DNA of 62,000 nt from Gnetum montanum. Lineage: Eukaryota > Streptophyta > Gnetopsida > Gnetales > Gnetaceae. Below, piece by piece: positions 23,855-35,525 of the stretch. The translations under genes were made by a program, and so were the position numbers. The notes below the pieces were generated by a model, which saw nothing but the letters and a program-made list of their open reading frames with translations, had not been told where the DNA came from and made no database searches. How positions within the stretch are numbered: the first letter of the stretch is position 1; every line of letters begins with the position of its first letter. The stretch lies in contig MNCI01000596.1 of NCBI GenBank assembly GCA_015680685.1, positions 27,677 to 89,676 of the forward strand, in the 5' to 3' direction.

Positions 23855-25819
23855 ATGCCTCTCCTACCTACTGAGGAAATTCATTGGAGAACTGATGAAT
23901 TATATGATAATGAAGATTGGAGTATGCAATCTGATGTAGGGATTTCTTATAAACATAAACGAAGGCAACATCGTCCCAACGCATGAAAGCTTAACTTACC
24001 CAATGACGATGAACCCCTACTGGCCACTACAAGCCTAATGCAAATACAAGAGGCTGTTCGAATCTCCTGTAGGCATCATAAAGAGAGCCATCTACCCAAG
24101 CTCAATTTAAACAACTTCCCTACTTTCTTAGGAGGCTATGACTTAGATCCGCAACAACATTTACAAGCCTTCTATGATGTCTATACATGGAACAACATTG
24201 ATAAGGGTTGGCAAAAACTTAAGCTCTTTCCTATGACACTCGTTGGCCAAGAAAACGTATGGTATAGATCGTTAAAACCAAATTCAATATAATGTTGGCC
24301 AACAATGGTAGAACTCTTTAACGAAAGATATCAAACCTACGCAAGAGTGTCAGCCTTGAGGAAACAAATCCAAGAGTGGAAACAAGTGCAACATGAACCC
24401 TTAGACATGGCCTTAGAAAGATATTATGCACTATTAAACAACTATCCAAGCCATGGGTTTTCTGAGGAAAGGCTAATGTACCATATCATTGATGGGCTTC
24501 GTGATGCAACAAGAAAGACCCTAGGGATGTATGCCCAAGGACAACTATACGAACTACAAACCCATCAGGTCCAAGAGCTTATTAAGCGGGTAGCAAAAGA
24601 AGAAGGAGAAATGGCTAGATGGGAGAGTTTTGAAACACATCAATGGGACCAAAATCTCAACTTAACAAAGGTCCATGATCATAAAAAGGAGAAATCAACC
24701 TATCTCAAGGAGAAAGAACCATCTTTGCCACTACAACAATCATTAGAAGAAGTCGAGGCAAAGATCAATAAGATGTTGGAATAGACGTATAAAAAGTGTG
24801 GAGAATTTATCAATATTATTGGAGATAGAGTTTTGACAACCCAAGAAGTAGGACAAAGTATTAGTAGACAATCAGAAAGAAGGGATAAGGAAAATAAGAG
24901 CTCAACTGCCAATCATACGTATGAATGCAACATATGCCTATACGATCACTCAAAGGGCCAATGCCCAATATTGTTACATTTACATGAGCATTGGGAAAAC
25001 ATGTTACATCCAGAGTTCATACAGAGATACTATGTTCAATCACAGTGGCAACAATCCTAGTCATGGGGGAGACCACCCCTAAACTGGAGACACCCTTCGT
25101 ATCATCCGAACCCAAATGCTTATCTTGTTCAACATCCTGTTTCTCCAGCTAAGCCAACATACTCTATCTCGCCACATTATCATTCTCCTCAATACTATCA
25201 ACCCATGCCTTCAACACAACCACCACCTTGTGCATCCTACACTTCTCCTCAGTTTCAACATTCTCATCCTTTCCCTCCTTCTGCATCACCACCAACTGTT
25301 CCTAAAGTGTTTGAACCACAGCAAAAACCCATGAACATTACTTGTGCTACTATTGCCAATAGTAGTGAGAGACCTCAGCAACATTAAAAGTGTCCCTTCT
25401 TTAAACATGGCCGTAAGAAGGGACAACACAATTCCAAGGCCATTGCATCCTCCAACTTAGCACAAGTCCAACCTTGTGGTGCATCCTTACCTTCGAACCC
25501 AACGCCTCATGTTACTTCATCAAGGCCACCAATCAACACTCCAACAACCATACGACCTAATGAACATAGCCATGGGAGGCAACGTGCTGATCCTTGCATA
25601 CCATCTAATGGTCCCAATTATCATAGTGGGTCAACTCTTTACCCAAGAACCACATCTCATAAATTGCCCCACTATGTTTACTATAATCAAGTGTGTGAAC
25701 TCCAATGGGGTGAGTATGGCCAAGTTCTGATATTTCCAACATGCAAGGATCCTCATCTTCCATTTATTAATCCTTTCCATCCTCAATCGTTTAGTTATGA
25801 GGGATATCCCCCATTCTAG
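23855..25819 (+). pseudogene. Gag of element D: one continuous frame with five internal stops
   Basis: From ATG 23855 to the final TAG at 25817-25819 the frame is never shifted across 654 codons. It is broken only by TGA near 23984, TAA at 24290, TAG at 24782, TAG near 25057 and TAA near 25385. The core is readable: LNNFPTFLGGYDLDPQQHLQ, WQKLKLFPMTLVGQ, LRKQIQEWKQ, SHGFSEERLMYH. So is the knuckle CNICLYDHSKGQC (CX2CX3HX4C) near 24935. A Pro/Gln/His-rich tail follows. The end of the frame does not contain the DSG/DLG or GRAWL motifs of a protease, unlike C, E and G, so D is a gag-only copy. Every stop could come from CAA, CAG or CGA by a single C-to-T change. Confidence 0.85.
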
Positions 25820-27224
25820 TAACAAGCAAGATTAATAACCACTTTTTATTTTCTTCAATTTTACAACTTTTTGTTTTCTAGTTTTTCAGTTTTCAATTTC
25901 TTGTTTTATCTTTTTATCTTTTGTATGTAATCTCATCTATGAATAAAATACTCATGTGGATCATTGGTTGAGGTGTGCTCTATGTTATCAAGTTTCGAGT
26001 GATTAATTATGTGGCAGTGAACCCATTACACCCACTCATCCATTCTACAAATAAGAGGTTCTGTTCGAGGGTACGATGATATTCTTGACATTTTTAAAAC
26101 TTAAAATTAATTTCATGTTCATTGTACCCAGAATGAAGAAAGATGGACCAAGAGGGAATGATTAGGGTGTGACATCAAGGGGACTTGCAGATTCTCTTTG
26201 GTGACGTCTGTGGGTGTTATCATGTAATGTGGTCGTACTAAGATCCTTGTAGATCTAATGAAAAATGGAAGTAAGAGAAATCAAAATGGCACTCAAAAAT
26301 CCAATGTTGTTCTAGGGGGTCCCACTGGAAAGACATGCACCCATGCCTGATGGTTGGTGGCTTCTCTGGATTTAGTATTCAAAAAGAGAGAGAGAGAAGA
26401 AAAGAAAAAGAAAAGAAAACAAAAAGAAAAGTGCCACAAAATAGAAATCACTCCTCCCTTGAACAAAATGCTAAGTGATCGTACGCCTTGTTGTTATGGT
26501 ACTCTCATAGTTGCTCATCATGGGATGAAACAATGTGATGTCACTAATTAGAGGAATGGACTTGGTCCTAATCTTGGAACGACTGGTTAATGACACCTTA
26601 ATCAAGCTTTACACGCAGGATTCACTATGCCCTGGGTTAGTTACCTCATATCCCAATCTCTACGATCCCTTCTATAGCCTGTCTCATCTCACTATTCGTG
26701 TAATTGTAGCTCATGTAGTATGTAACGTAGAATTATTACCTTGTTTCGGTGATATTTACATGTGTGTGTTTTTTGGAACTAGTGCAAATTACATTTAACC
26801 CTTCTAGTACCCACGGACACTTTTAACTGTGGTTACACAAGGGCATTATAGGTTGGAACCTGCTTTGGGGAGGACCCAGTTGTGTAATCTCTTGTAATTT
26901 TCACTTATGACATCACTCGAAGGACATCTTTAAGGGTAATTAGTTGTAAAATTAATAATAAAATGTGTCAAAAACAATTTCATCCCCTTAGCTATACTAG
27001 AAAATTAAATTTGGAAACCACCTACGTAAAGAGGACTCAACACTATAATCTTTTGGGGACATGTTCTTCCAATAATTAACATCACATGGAAATAAAGTAA
27101 ATCTATTAAGGCAAGTAGTAAGGTATAACCTGACTTTGGTAATAACCTTACTAACGATTGGCCCCATGTGATCATAGATGGCCCCAAAATGTAGACAACA
27201 GGAAGGTCCTGCTCAATGTGTGAT
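25820..27224 (+). other. Non-coding 3' region of element D
   Basis: No recognisable gene. It holds the 16-nt motif at 26863-26878 that is identical in B and C, plus an A/G-rich stretch at 26383-26432. RT and integrase are absent. Confidence 0.6.
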
Positions 27225-27930
27225 CAAATGACCTAGGAGAGGTGAAGAATAAGTCCCTACTGGACAACATGCAGAATAAGAGGAACAATCATTTAGCATT
27301 CATCAAGAAGACCCTCCTACTGTACAATCAAGGTGGGCAGAAGGAGGAGCTACAATAGCATCTGAATAGGGACGATATCTCATGTTGCCCCAAGATTGTG
27401 TTTAGACCATCCATGAAAGGTCCATATTCACTATAGTGATCATGGAATTAAACTTTGGACCTTTCGCAGAATTTTCTCTAGAGGCCATTAGGGATCACCT
27501 TAAAGGATCCCCATTATGGCCTACCCTCTCTAAAAGTGGTGCCTTGTACTTAGGGGAAACGTACCAATTTTGGCACAATAAAGAAGAAGGCACCACGGTT
27601 AACAATTGTGGTGTGACTGTTGATTTCTCGGTTCAAGCCATTTTAGAAGTATTAAACCTTCTGAATACATGGCCAAAGGTTGCTTAGAACCAACTGGACA
27701 CTTTTAGAATTGAGTAACTTAATAAACTATTGACAGAGAATAAAAGGGTGGCAGAAGAAAAAGAGAAGGCTGATTGGGGTGCCTCTATGGCATAAGTGCA
27801 AACTTACGAGCATGCCAAGGCACTCAAGGTCTTACAAGAGGAGAAACTCTAGGCCTGGTTCGATGCCATCAAATCCCAAGACCTGGAGCATAAGAAAAAG
27901 AAAAGACACCCATGGAGGAGCCACCACCAC
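27225..27930 (+). pseudogene. Unrecognised extra reading frame in element D, coiled-coil type
   Basis: Broken frame pieces in the sense direction. One piece at about 27230-27350 is rich in Lys/Gln/Leu (NKSLLDNMQNKRNNH). An 83-codon open stretch follows at 27436-27687 (ELNFGPFAEFSLEAIRDHL). A charged heptad-like segment with LLTENKRVAEEKEKADW then runs to about 27920. I do not recognise a family. The location between gag and the polypurine tract fits the extra ORFs known in some plant Ty3/gypsy elements, or a captured host fragment. Confidence 0.35.
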
Positions 27931-28107
27931 TAGGAATTATGTGAGTTCCATCCAATTTTGTAATCATAGGATTTTCTTTTGTGTTGTGTCCCAATTTTGT
28001 TCTAACTCCACACTGCGGCATGAATCCATTCTAGCCAGTCAATATCCCATACCTATCCACTGTGTAATCAATGGAGCTTGTTCTCACTTTAACTTGTGGA
28101 TGAGTTT

Positions 28108-28126
28108 TCATTCAGTCGTGGGGGTA
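28108..28126 (+). other. Polypurine tract of element D
   Basis: CATTCAGTCGTGGGGGTA directly before the 3' LTR start at 28127; the same block precedes the LTR in B and C. Confidence 0.7.
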
Positions 28127-29011
28127 TGATGAGTCATGAATTTGCTGATAGCTGTGATATCGCACCCACAATATCGCACCTGTGATATCGCATCTGGGAT
28201 ATCATAGATGACGCGATATCATGTACGTGATATCATAGCCTAGCCACGATATCACATATGCAATATCATAGCCTATCTCCTCATCTATAAATAAGAGGTA
28301 GACAGATCCAGAGTAAGTCAGTTTTAGTTTAAGTTTGATTTTAGTTCTTGTTTTTCCTGTCAACCCTTTTCCTCCTAGTGTATTCCCGCAATGTGGTGAA
28401 TGTAATTGTACGACATCCTTATTCGAGTGTGATGTACTTGGACATGCACATGATCGACAATAAAGATCAAGATTACTTCATCATTACAACATTCACTTAG
28501 TTTAATTAATCATTTAATTAATTATTATTTACTGCTTTCTTAGTTAATACCTTTTCACCCTTAAACTCCTATTAAACACAGAATGAGGACGACTTGATTA
28601 CAAGCATTTACATGTGACTACTTGGTAACCCAATAGTGTACCTAGGATCTACGCTTGGTAATCCCAATGGTAGTCATGCATGAAGTCCAAGATGTATATG
28701 GATAATCAAGGAATAGATGCTCATTGCACTTAGGCTAGCTTAGATTCTCTCTCACCCTTTCTCTCTTAGCGTAGTTAATATTACCTTCTATTGCTTCAGA
28801 AGTAGGATTAGGTTAGAAATCACATCATACACCTCACTCTGGACTAAACCATACGTGACAAAGTTAATACTAGTCTAGGTGGGAAGATAGCGAATTACGA
28901 CCTATGGCTAACTATCTAGATGCCACAACTAGTTTGTCTACGGAGTTCGACTAGATCGTGCGTGTAATGCTCGTATTCGTATGGTTGAGTGTAGGGGTAC
29001 CTCGTCACTCA
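28127..29011 (+). repeat. 3' LTR of element D, right end truncated
   Basis: TGATGAGTCATG start. About eight GATATC/AATATC palindromes (28155-28268), many with C-to-T or G-to-A changes; TATA box TCTATAAATA (28284-28293). It ends GTCACTCA, lacking the last bases of the CTCATCA terminus. Confidence 0.87.
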
Positions 29012-29297
29012 GGGGCTTTTGCTTAAATTTCTTAGGGATTTCCAACTTTCTCCAGTTGATATTTTCAAGGTTAAGACTTGGAAGTTGGTAGTGGACTTGT
29101 TCTAACACGTCTATGCTATCGATGTATGCATAAGTCAAACCCTCAGTTGGTTCCATGCATATGAGTGAATTGCTTTCTTGATCAGCTGTTAGCCACTGGG
29201 TATCTTCCTATCATGTGGCTACTGCATACAGGCATCTTTGTATGTTAATCACTTGTGCACATTGATTGCATGTAGGCAATGCTAAACTTTGCACAAA

Positions 29298-29942
29298 TCA
29301 TGACCTCTGCATGCAATTACACCCTGTGTCACTGTATGCGATGCATGGAACTTTCTTCTTCTTGATCTCTCTGAATGTATTTTCCTTTGATATTTCTAGA
29401 GAAAGATCATGGATTCCTAGGCACGGATCTACTGTGCTTAGCCATGCTCTTCCCATTATTATTGGGAAGTCCCCCTTACCGTTGTTCACCTGAATCACTA
29501 GGAAATCAACTAGGTACGACCACCCACAAATAGTGGTAACAATGTCCTCCACTAGTCCCAATGGAACAATGATGGACTAGTTAGCCAACTCTAGATGAAT
29601 GTTGCTCTTTTTCAATGGAGGCAGGTTCCAAGCCTTGTACATTTCTTGAGAAATTAAGTTGATACTAGAACCTAAATCCAAAAGAGCCTTGCACGATTCA
29701 TTTCCAACGATTTGTAAATATATTAGAGGACTTCTAGGATTAGAGAATTCTCTAGGAAGATGGCCAGATTTGATCCAATTGGTGATGGCATGTGTTAGCA
29801 TGACCATATGCATTGAGTGCGGAGGTTGAGTTGAAGGAGGCTTCGAAGTTTTGATTGATACTAAGGCATCTAAGGAATCAACCACTTGTAATTGCAAGGG
29901 CTTCATTGGACTATTAGTTCTAAAGAAAGGTCTTTTCTTCAT
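29298..29942 (-). pseudogene. Aspartic protease of element E, one stop
   Basis: Reads from MKKRPFFRTNSP (end of gag) through ALLDLGSSINLIS (DLG active-site form, usual in Athila as I recall it), GLVEDIVTTICGW and FPIIMGRAWLS. It is broken by one TAG at 29576-29574. C reads Gln (CAG) at that place, so the change is again C-to-T. Gag and protease share one frame here, unlike in C. Confidence 0.75.
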
Positions 29943-32339
29943 GTGTTTGTTGGAACCAATAGTAGGTTGAGATTTAACAGCCCTTGTGGCATTACGTTGC
30001 TACGGCTGGGTAGGGATTCCACCTTGCATCATGGGAGTAGGTGGTAGTGGAGCTATTGGTGGAAGAGATGTGGCCGAATGAGAAGGATGATATGCTTGCA
30101 AAATATCGAGGGAGTCCCATAATACTCATGGGCTTGGTAATGAGGTTGAGGAGTGATGTGGCCAGTAGAGTCGTGTGGGGAGATTGGCTGCTACATGTAA
30201 TATCCATACAGGTCAAGTTGTCGGTAAGGATATTGTTGCCTTAGTGGTGGAATTCCCCATTATTGTGGGTGTTGCCACCATTGATATTGCTTAATCGATT
30301 GTGGTGGAGTTCCACTAGGATAATATGTTAAGGGTTGGTGAAACTACCTTGGGTTACCTTGAGTATAAGGTAACCTTTGGGTGTTTGCCTTTTGTTTAAT
30401 CATGGGTTGACTGCATATAGCCCAAACTCCTGTAGATGTGAGATTACAGGGCAACATCCCTTAGGATGATCATATTGACATATCTCACATCCACTATCAT
30501 TGTCTATTTCCAAATCCACAACCTCTTCAATGATGGCAACTTTGCCCTTAACCTTGCTACGTGCATGTTTAGCCTCTTTCTTTTTTCTTTTCTCACTACC
30601 TTGCTCTCTAGACTCCCCTACTATTTTAAGAATAGTTTAAAATCTATTGTCTAGGGAATCCCATGTTTGGTCTACCTTTTCTGAAACTTCTGATGTAATC
30701 TTTTGGATACGCAAATTTTTCCTATTCACTATCTCTTTGAGTGGTTACTCTTCTTCATCCTCTCAAAATCTTACTCCCCTCTTCCAAAGGGAAGGATCTC
30801 TATTATACTCTTCCATACTTTCTCTCTTTTGTAGCTCACATTCTTCCTTAGCAACTTGCTCCAATAGTCTTTGAATTTGATGGGACCTAAGCTCAGATAG
30901 TCTCCCTTGGGCATAAGTCCCAAGGGTTCTTCTCATTTCATGGCTAAGCCCACCCATGAGATGGCACAGTTGATCCCTTTGTGAATAACCATGACCAAGA
31001 CAACGATGTAACAGTGCATAGTATTGGCCCATGGTAGCATTCAAGGGTTCATGTCCTCCTTGTTTCCAGCCTTGGATTTTCTTTCGCAAGTTAGACACTT
31101 GGGAGTACATTTGGTACTTGTCATTAAATACTTCTAACATAATACTCCACCTACAAATGGATTCTGGTTCTAAAGACTGGTACTAGCTTTTCGTTTCTTT
31201 AACTAATGTTCATGGGAATAACTTAAGTTTTTTCCATTTATTCTTTATGTTCTGTAAGGCACACACATCATGGAATGCTTGTAAATGATTCTGAGGATCA
31301 GCGTTGTATCCCCCTTCAAATTGTGGGATGTTGTTCGTATCTAATCTCTTGATCCTACTATCTTTCTAATACCTTGTTGGAATTCTAACAACCTTAGTTA
31401 TGTCCAACATACTTTAAGTAGCAAGTAGGGGTTCATTGTGATCATCTCATCCATTGCATCTATGATGCATACGTTGTTCCCTACTCTCTCTTCTTCTATG
31501 TCGTGACTCTGTAGAGTGCCCTCTTCCCCTTTCCTAGCTATTTTGCCTATGACTTTCACTTTGCCTACCTTTATCCCCATGGTCTTTTTCCTTATGATTG
31601 CATTTGGATATTGAAGGAGAGAGTGAAGGAGATGATGAAGGTGAAGAAGAAGGAGAACCATCATCATGACAGTGTCTACTACCTTCTCTTCTGTAGTCTT
31701 AGCACCGATCATGATTGCGATCAGAATGTGCATCTTTATCATGAGTTTGTATGCCTTTTTCGAACCCTTTATGCCTATGGGTATCAAAACCTAGGTTATG
31801 AATAGTGGAATGAAGGTTCTGATACATAACCCCGTGGGCAAAGTCAAGGAGAGGAACATCATTGTGTGGCTGACTGCCTCAGGTAGGTTCACCACTCTCA
31901 TTTTTGCTTAAGACATGTGGGTTATCTTGGGACGACTTACACTTCAAAGACTTATGATGTCTCTCCTGTTGCAAGTCCCTTTGACATTGTGCCTCTATGG
32001 GACGGTATTCTCTCAAGTCATGGTCCTGCACAATGTAGTCTACGTGTAAGTGTGGCATGCCAATTCATGTGAGAGCATGAAGAAGCATGCTTGAGACTAA
32101 ACGATCATGAGGTAACACTATGTTACCTTCTAAGTCTTGCCAACACAGTTGTTTGTCTTGATGAAGGATAAAGGTAAAGTCTGATATATACTCATCGGGA
32201 TGAATATATACCACTCAAACTTGTTGAGGGATTGGTATATTAACATCATGTGTATTACACTACCGTCTATTTTTTGTTTCAAACCTAGGCAGTGAGGCAA
32301 TTTCATACAAAGAAGGAGACATACTTGTCTATTCAATGT
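29943..32339 (-). pseudogene. Gag of element E, decayed
   Basis: The best part is at 31140-30763 (NDKYQMYSQVSNLRKKIQGW, GHGYSQRDQLCHL). The knuckle CEICQYDHPKGCC is at about 30490-30450. The N-terminal block is near 32200-31930, broken by several stops and shifts. It keeps Gln residues (near 31970) at the place of the stop in element C gag. Confidence 0.7.
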
Positions 32340-32439
32340 GCAATGTATTCTTGTTTATTATTTTTTCAATCAACCCTAAGGGTTCATTCCAATGATGTGA
32401 ATGATTTCCTAAGTTCTAATTATTGCACAAACAACTTAG

Positions 32440-32457
32440 TCCCCAGCAACGACACCA
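32440..32457 (-). other. Diverged tRNA-Asp primer-binding site of element E
   Basis: The minus strand reads TGGTGTCGTTGCTGGGGA, three mismatches from the exact site in C, all C-to-T on this strand. It is one base from the LTR start at 32459. Confidence 0.75.
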
Positions 32458-32458
32458 A

Positions 32459-33328
32459 TGATGAGCGACGAGGTATCCCTATGTTCAACCATATGAATAC
32501 GAGCGTTTCACGCATAATCCAGTCAAATTCCAAGGACTAAGTGCTTATGCACCCTTGTGGAACAAGGATGGGTTGGTTGATCATTGTCTTCCCAAGCTTA
32601 CCTGTATGTCACAATTGTATGGTTGAGTAAGCTTGAGGCATATGATTTTTATAGCTTTTATGTTTTTATGTCCTGCACTAGTAGGGAAGGAGAGAGGTAA
32701 CTAAGTGACTAATTTAACTTAACTACTCATTAACTAAGTTCTAACTAATCCTAACACCAGCATCCATTCCCACTTGCCATACACATCCTGAACTAGTGCA
32801 ACACTGCTGGGATTACCAAATGCTAATCATTACTAGGTTACCAAGCATTACACGCATGCTCGAAGTGGTCGTGCTTGTGTAATTTGATGATTTTCTTAAT
32901 TGATAAAAATGAATTGTTGTGCTAATAGCAGAAATGTAAAGTGCATAAAATAAAATAAATGCATAAGAAAAAAAATCTCAAGTGCTCCAAGGATGAATCA
33001 AAGAGCTCGTCTTTATTACCGTACACAAGGTGTGCTTAGGTACACATTTCTCAAATAAAGATCCGTCCATACTTAGACCTCCTACGGTGGGCACTTGGAA
33101 AATACTCTAACTTTCAAATAGACTACAAGAGTTTTGCTACTTGACTACTAAAATACTTCCTCTCAATTATGCAGCTGGGCATTGTATTTATAGGCTTGGG
33201 AGCAACTACTCTAATAATTAGAGTAACTGCTCTAATAATTAGAATAACTTCTAAAGTAACCACTCTAATGATTATAATAATTGCTAGAGTAACCACTACA
33301 GTAACTACTAGAGTAACCGCTCTCATTA
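32459..33328 (-). repeat. 5' LTR of element E with a different U3 palindrome array
   Basis: Starts TGATGAGCGACG; R/U5 is related to C (CAGCATCCATTCCCACTTGCC; TCTTTATTACCGTACACAAG). The minus-strand TATA box CCTATAAATA is at 33194-33185. Right of it, instead of GATATC palindromes, is an array of ACTCTAATAATTAGAGT-type inverted repeats (33203-33325). The right end CTCATTA at 33328 is taken as the LTR edge; it is one change from CTCATCA. Confidence 0.75.
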
Positions 33329-33372
33329 ATGATGAAGATTGGTTATAACATGTGAAATTTTGTGGTGTTTCA

Positions 33373-33388
33373 ATGGCCCTTCTTTGTT
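33373..33388 (-). other. Polypurine tract of element F
   Basis: The minus strand AACAAAGAAGGGCCAT directly precedes the LTR start TGAAACACC. The same sequence with two changes is found at element H (59916-59931). Confidence 0.7.
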
Positions 33389-33459
33389 GGTGTTTGGAGG
33401 AGTGATCCAAGAGGCACCAATAAAGAAAACAAAACACCATTGCATATTATAACGCTAGA

Positions 33460-33640
33460 ATGCATAAAGGCCACATGAGAATTAGGCTATCTAGGTCACC
33501 AATGTTGCTAATTTAAGTCTGTGGTAGGCCATGGTACCAGTTTAAGGCCCTGGCAGGCCATGTTACTAGTTTAAGGTTGTAGTGGATTGTTGAAAGTAGG
33601 CTCACTTGTTCTCGATTTGTTAGCTACATGTAGTATGGCT
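33460..33640 (+). repeat. Tandem repeat in 3' UTR of element F
   Basis: Units of about 35-40 bp such as AGTTTAAGGCCCTGGCAGG and CCATGTTACTAGTTTAAGG. Related units recur at 37330-37420, 49070-49280, 61060-61340 and 61495-61640, always near the 3' side of Tat-like sequence. Tandem repeats in 3' UTRs are known for this lineage. Confidence 0.7.
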
Positions 33641-34640
33641 TCAAATAGTAATGATTGACCGAATTGGCTAGCTTATTTCCATTCATGTCAGGTATTCTGA
33701 ATGCTCCATTTCCATAGGCTTTAGTGACAAGGAAGGGCCCTTCCTAGTTGGTTGAGAATTTTTCTGTATGCTCACAGATGACCTTGAGGATGAGGTCCCG
33801 CTTCGTGATCTTATGCATGGTTAGGTTATGGTCATGTTGTCATTTCTGCCTCTCTTGATAGTGCTCGATGTGAGCAAGCACTTACATATGTCAGTCTTCC
33901 AACAAATCTAGTGTTGTTGTCTACAACTCCTTGCTTTGTTTGTCATTGATGAAGTTGGTCAAGGCTACTCAGAATGATGGCACCTACAATTCAAGAGGTA
34001 AAACAACTTCAAAACCATAAACAAGGCTATAAGGGATCATGTTGGTTGCCGTGTGATCAGTTTTTTTTTATGCCCATAGTGCATGAACAAGTAGCTCATG
34101 CCACTTCCGCTTACTATTGTTGAGCATCTTCTTGAGCAAGTTGATGATGGCCTTGTTGCTTGCTTCTACTTGTCCATTGGCTTGGGGGTAGTAAGGCGAT
34201 AAGAAAGAATGCTTAATGTCTAGGTTGTGACAAAAAAATCCTTATTTTCTTGGCTACTAAATCGAGGTCCATTGTCTATAACCATGGTTATGGGTATGCG
34301 AAAACAAGCTACAATGTTATCTAGGATAAACTTGCAAACTTGTTCAAATGTGGTCTTCCTTAGGAGAATAGCTTCAACCCACTTGGTAAAGTATTTGGTT
34401 GTAGTGATAATGAAGCTATGCCCTATGGTAAGCTTAGGCATTATAGGTCCAATGATATCCAATCCCCATCATTGAAACAACCATGTTATCTGGGTTGTAT
34501 GTAATTTAGTTTGTGATACATGTACCAAGTTGCCATATCATTGGCATGTGTCACATTGCTTAACCTTTTGCAAGGAGTCATTTTTCATATGGGGCCAATA
34601 GTAGCCTAACCATCTAATCTTAGCGGCCATGGCTCTAGTC
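33640..34640 (-). pseudogene. Integrase remnant of element F
   Basis: The minus strand shows the zinc-finger end (WLGYYWPHMKND then KQCDTCQ, about 34630-34555), the core start DIIGPIMPKLTIGHSF with KYFTKWVEAI (34462 on), MVIDNGPRFSSQ (about 34280), then ANGQVEASNKAIINLLKKML (about 34180-34120). The C-terminal part reaches about 33650 (FSTN-EGPFLVTKAYGNGAF). Stops and shifts break it. The sequence type is Tat/Ogre integrase. Confidence 0.8.
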
Positions 34641-35126
34641 TTATATGTCCACCACAAGCACTCTTGTGAACCTCCTCTAGGACTATTTTGGCTTCAGTTT
34701 TGCCTAAGCACTTTAGGAGTATGCCATCATAGGACCATCAACATAATTTGTTATCACCTATGATGATAGACTGCTTGTGTATGGTGTCCTTTTGAGAAGT
34801 AGTGAGGCCTTGTGAGGATTCATCATGCATAAGGTAAAATTTGATATTTTCATACCACTCCTAGGGAGGAGAAATATGAATGATAGCCATAAGGATACCC
34901 TTAATGTTATGTGTAATGGGAGTAGCGTAGTCCATGATTAAGATGGATAACTTGCTAAACACATCTAGTGTCACACTAAGGGCTAATGTTGCAATTACAT
35001 CAGCTATGATTTTCTGATTCTAAGGTATGTGTTGGATATCAACATCTATGAATTATTGTAATAATTACTTTCTAGGTCACAGTAAGATTGCAAATGCTTA
35101 GTTTTGGATGCATAGACTTCAATTAC

Positions 35127-35525
35127 TTAGTTAACCATGAGCTGTAAATTGCCTTTGATGGCTAGGCATGTAATTCCTAGGTAACAAGCTACTATCATGT
35201 CTCTAATCAAACCCTTATATTCTACTATGTTGTTGGTACACAGGAATCCAAAATGATAGGCAGAGAGTTGGATTTCACCAAATTGAACTGTTATGATAGC
35301 AACAGCACTAGTCTCATAGGCGGTTGAAGCTCCATTGAAGTTCATGACTACCTCATAACCCTTGGGTACTTGGCTAACTGTGTTAATGTGTTCATCAGGG
35401 AACTTAGGATTTATAGCTACTTGGTCATCAATGGATGAAATTGTGAGCTGTATGGCTATAGCTTGACCTTTCATTGAGAATTGAAATACATAATGAAGGT
35501 TAAACTTTGTAGTTATGGCTTTCAA
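35127..35525 (-). pseudogene. RNase H-like domain of element F
   Basis: 133-codon open stretch. VMNFNGASTAYETSAVAI corresponds to the usual FDGAS block, TNNIVEYKGLI to TNNxAEYEAL, and IKGNLQLMVN to the GDSQLVVNQ block. The catalytic Asp of FDGAS is changed to Asn and the Asp of GDSQ to Asn. This is the second, archaeal-type RNase H typical of Tat elements. It is inactive as written. Confidence 0.75.

Larger units (their letters stand above)
22838..29011 (+). mobile_element. Athila-like gag-only LTR retrotransposon D
   Basis: Two related LTRs (22838-23713, 28127-29011), a diverged tRNA-Asp primer site, a long gag frame, and a polypurine tract CGTGGGGGTA before the 3' LTR. No protease, RT or integrase lies between gag and the tract. 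The 3' LTR stops at CACTCA without its last bases and joins the middle of element E. No target duplication is found, which suggests a deletion at that junction. Palindromes and primer site are more decayed than in C, so D is older or has been methylated longer. Confidence 0.85.
29012..33328 (-). mobile_element. Athila-like element E, 5' part (LTR, gag, protease)
   Basis: Minus-strand order: LTR 33328-32459, a diverged tRNA-Asp primer site, gag, protease. It is cut at 29012 by the end of element D shortly after the protease domain, at the position homologous to about 18240 of element C. No 3' LTR remains. The layout and proteins match C, but the U3 part of the LTR is different. Confidence 0.8.
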
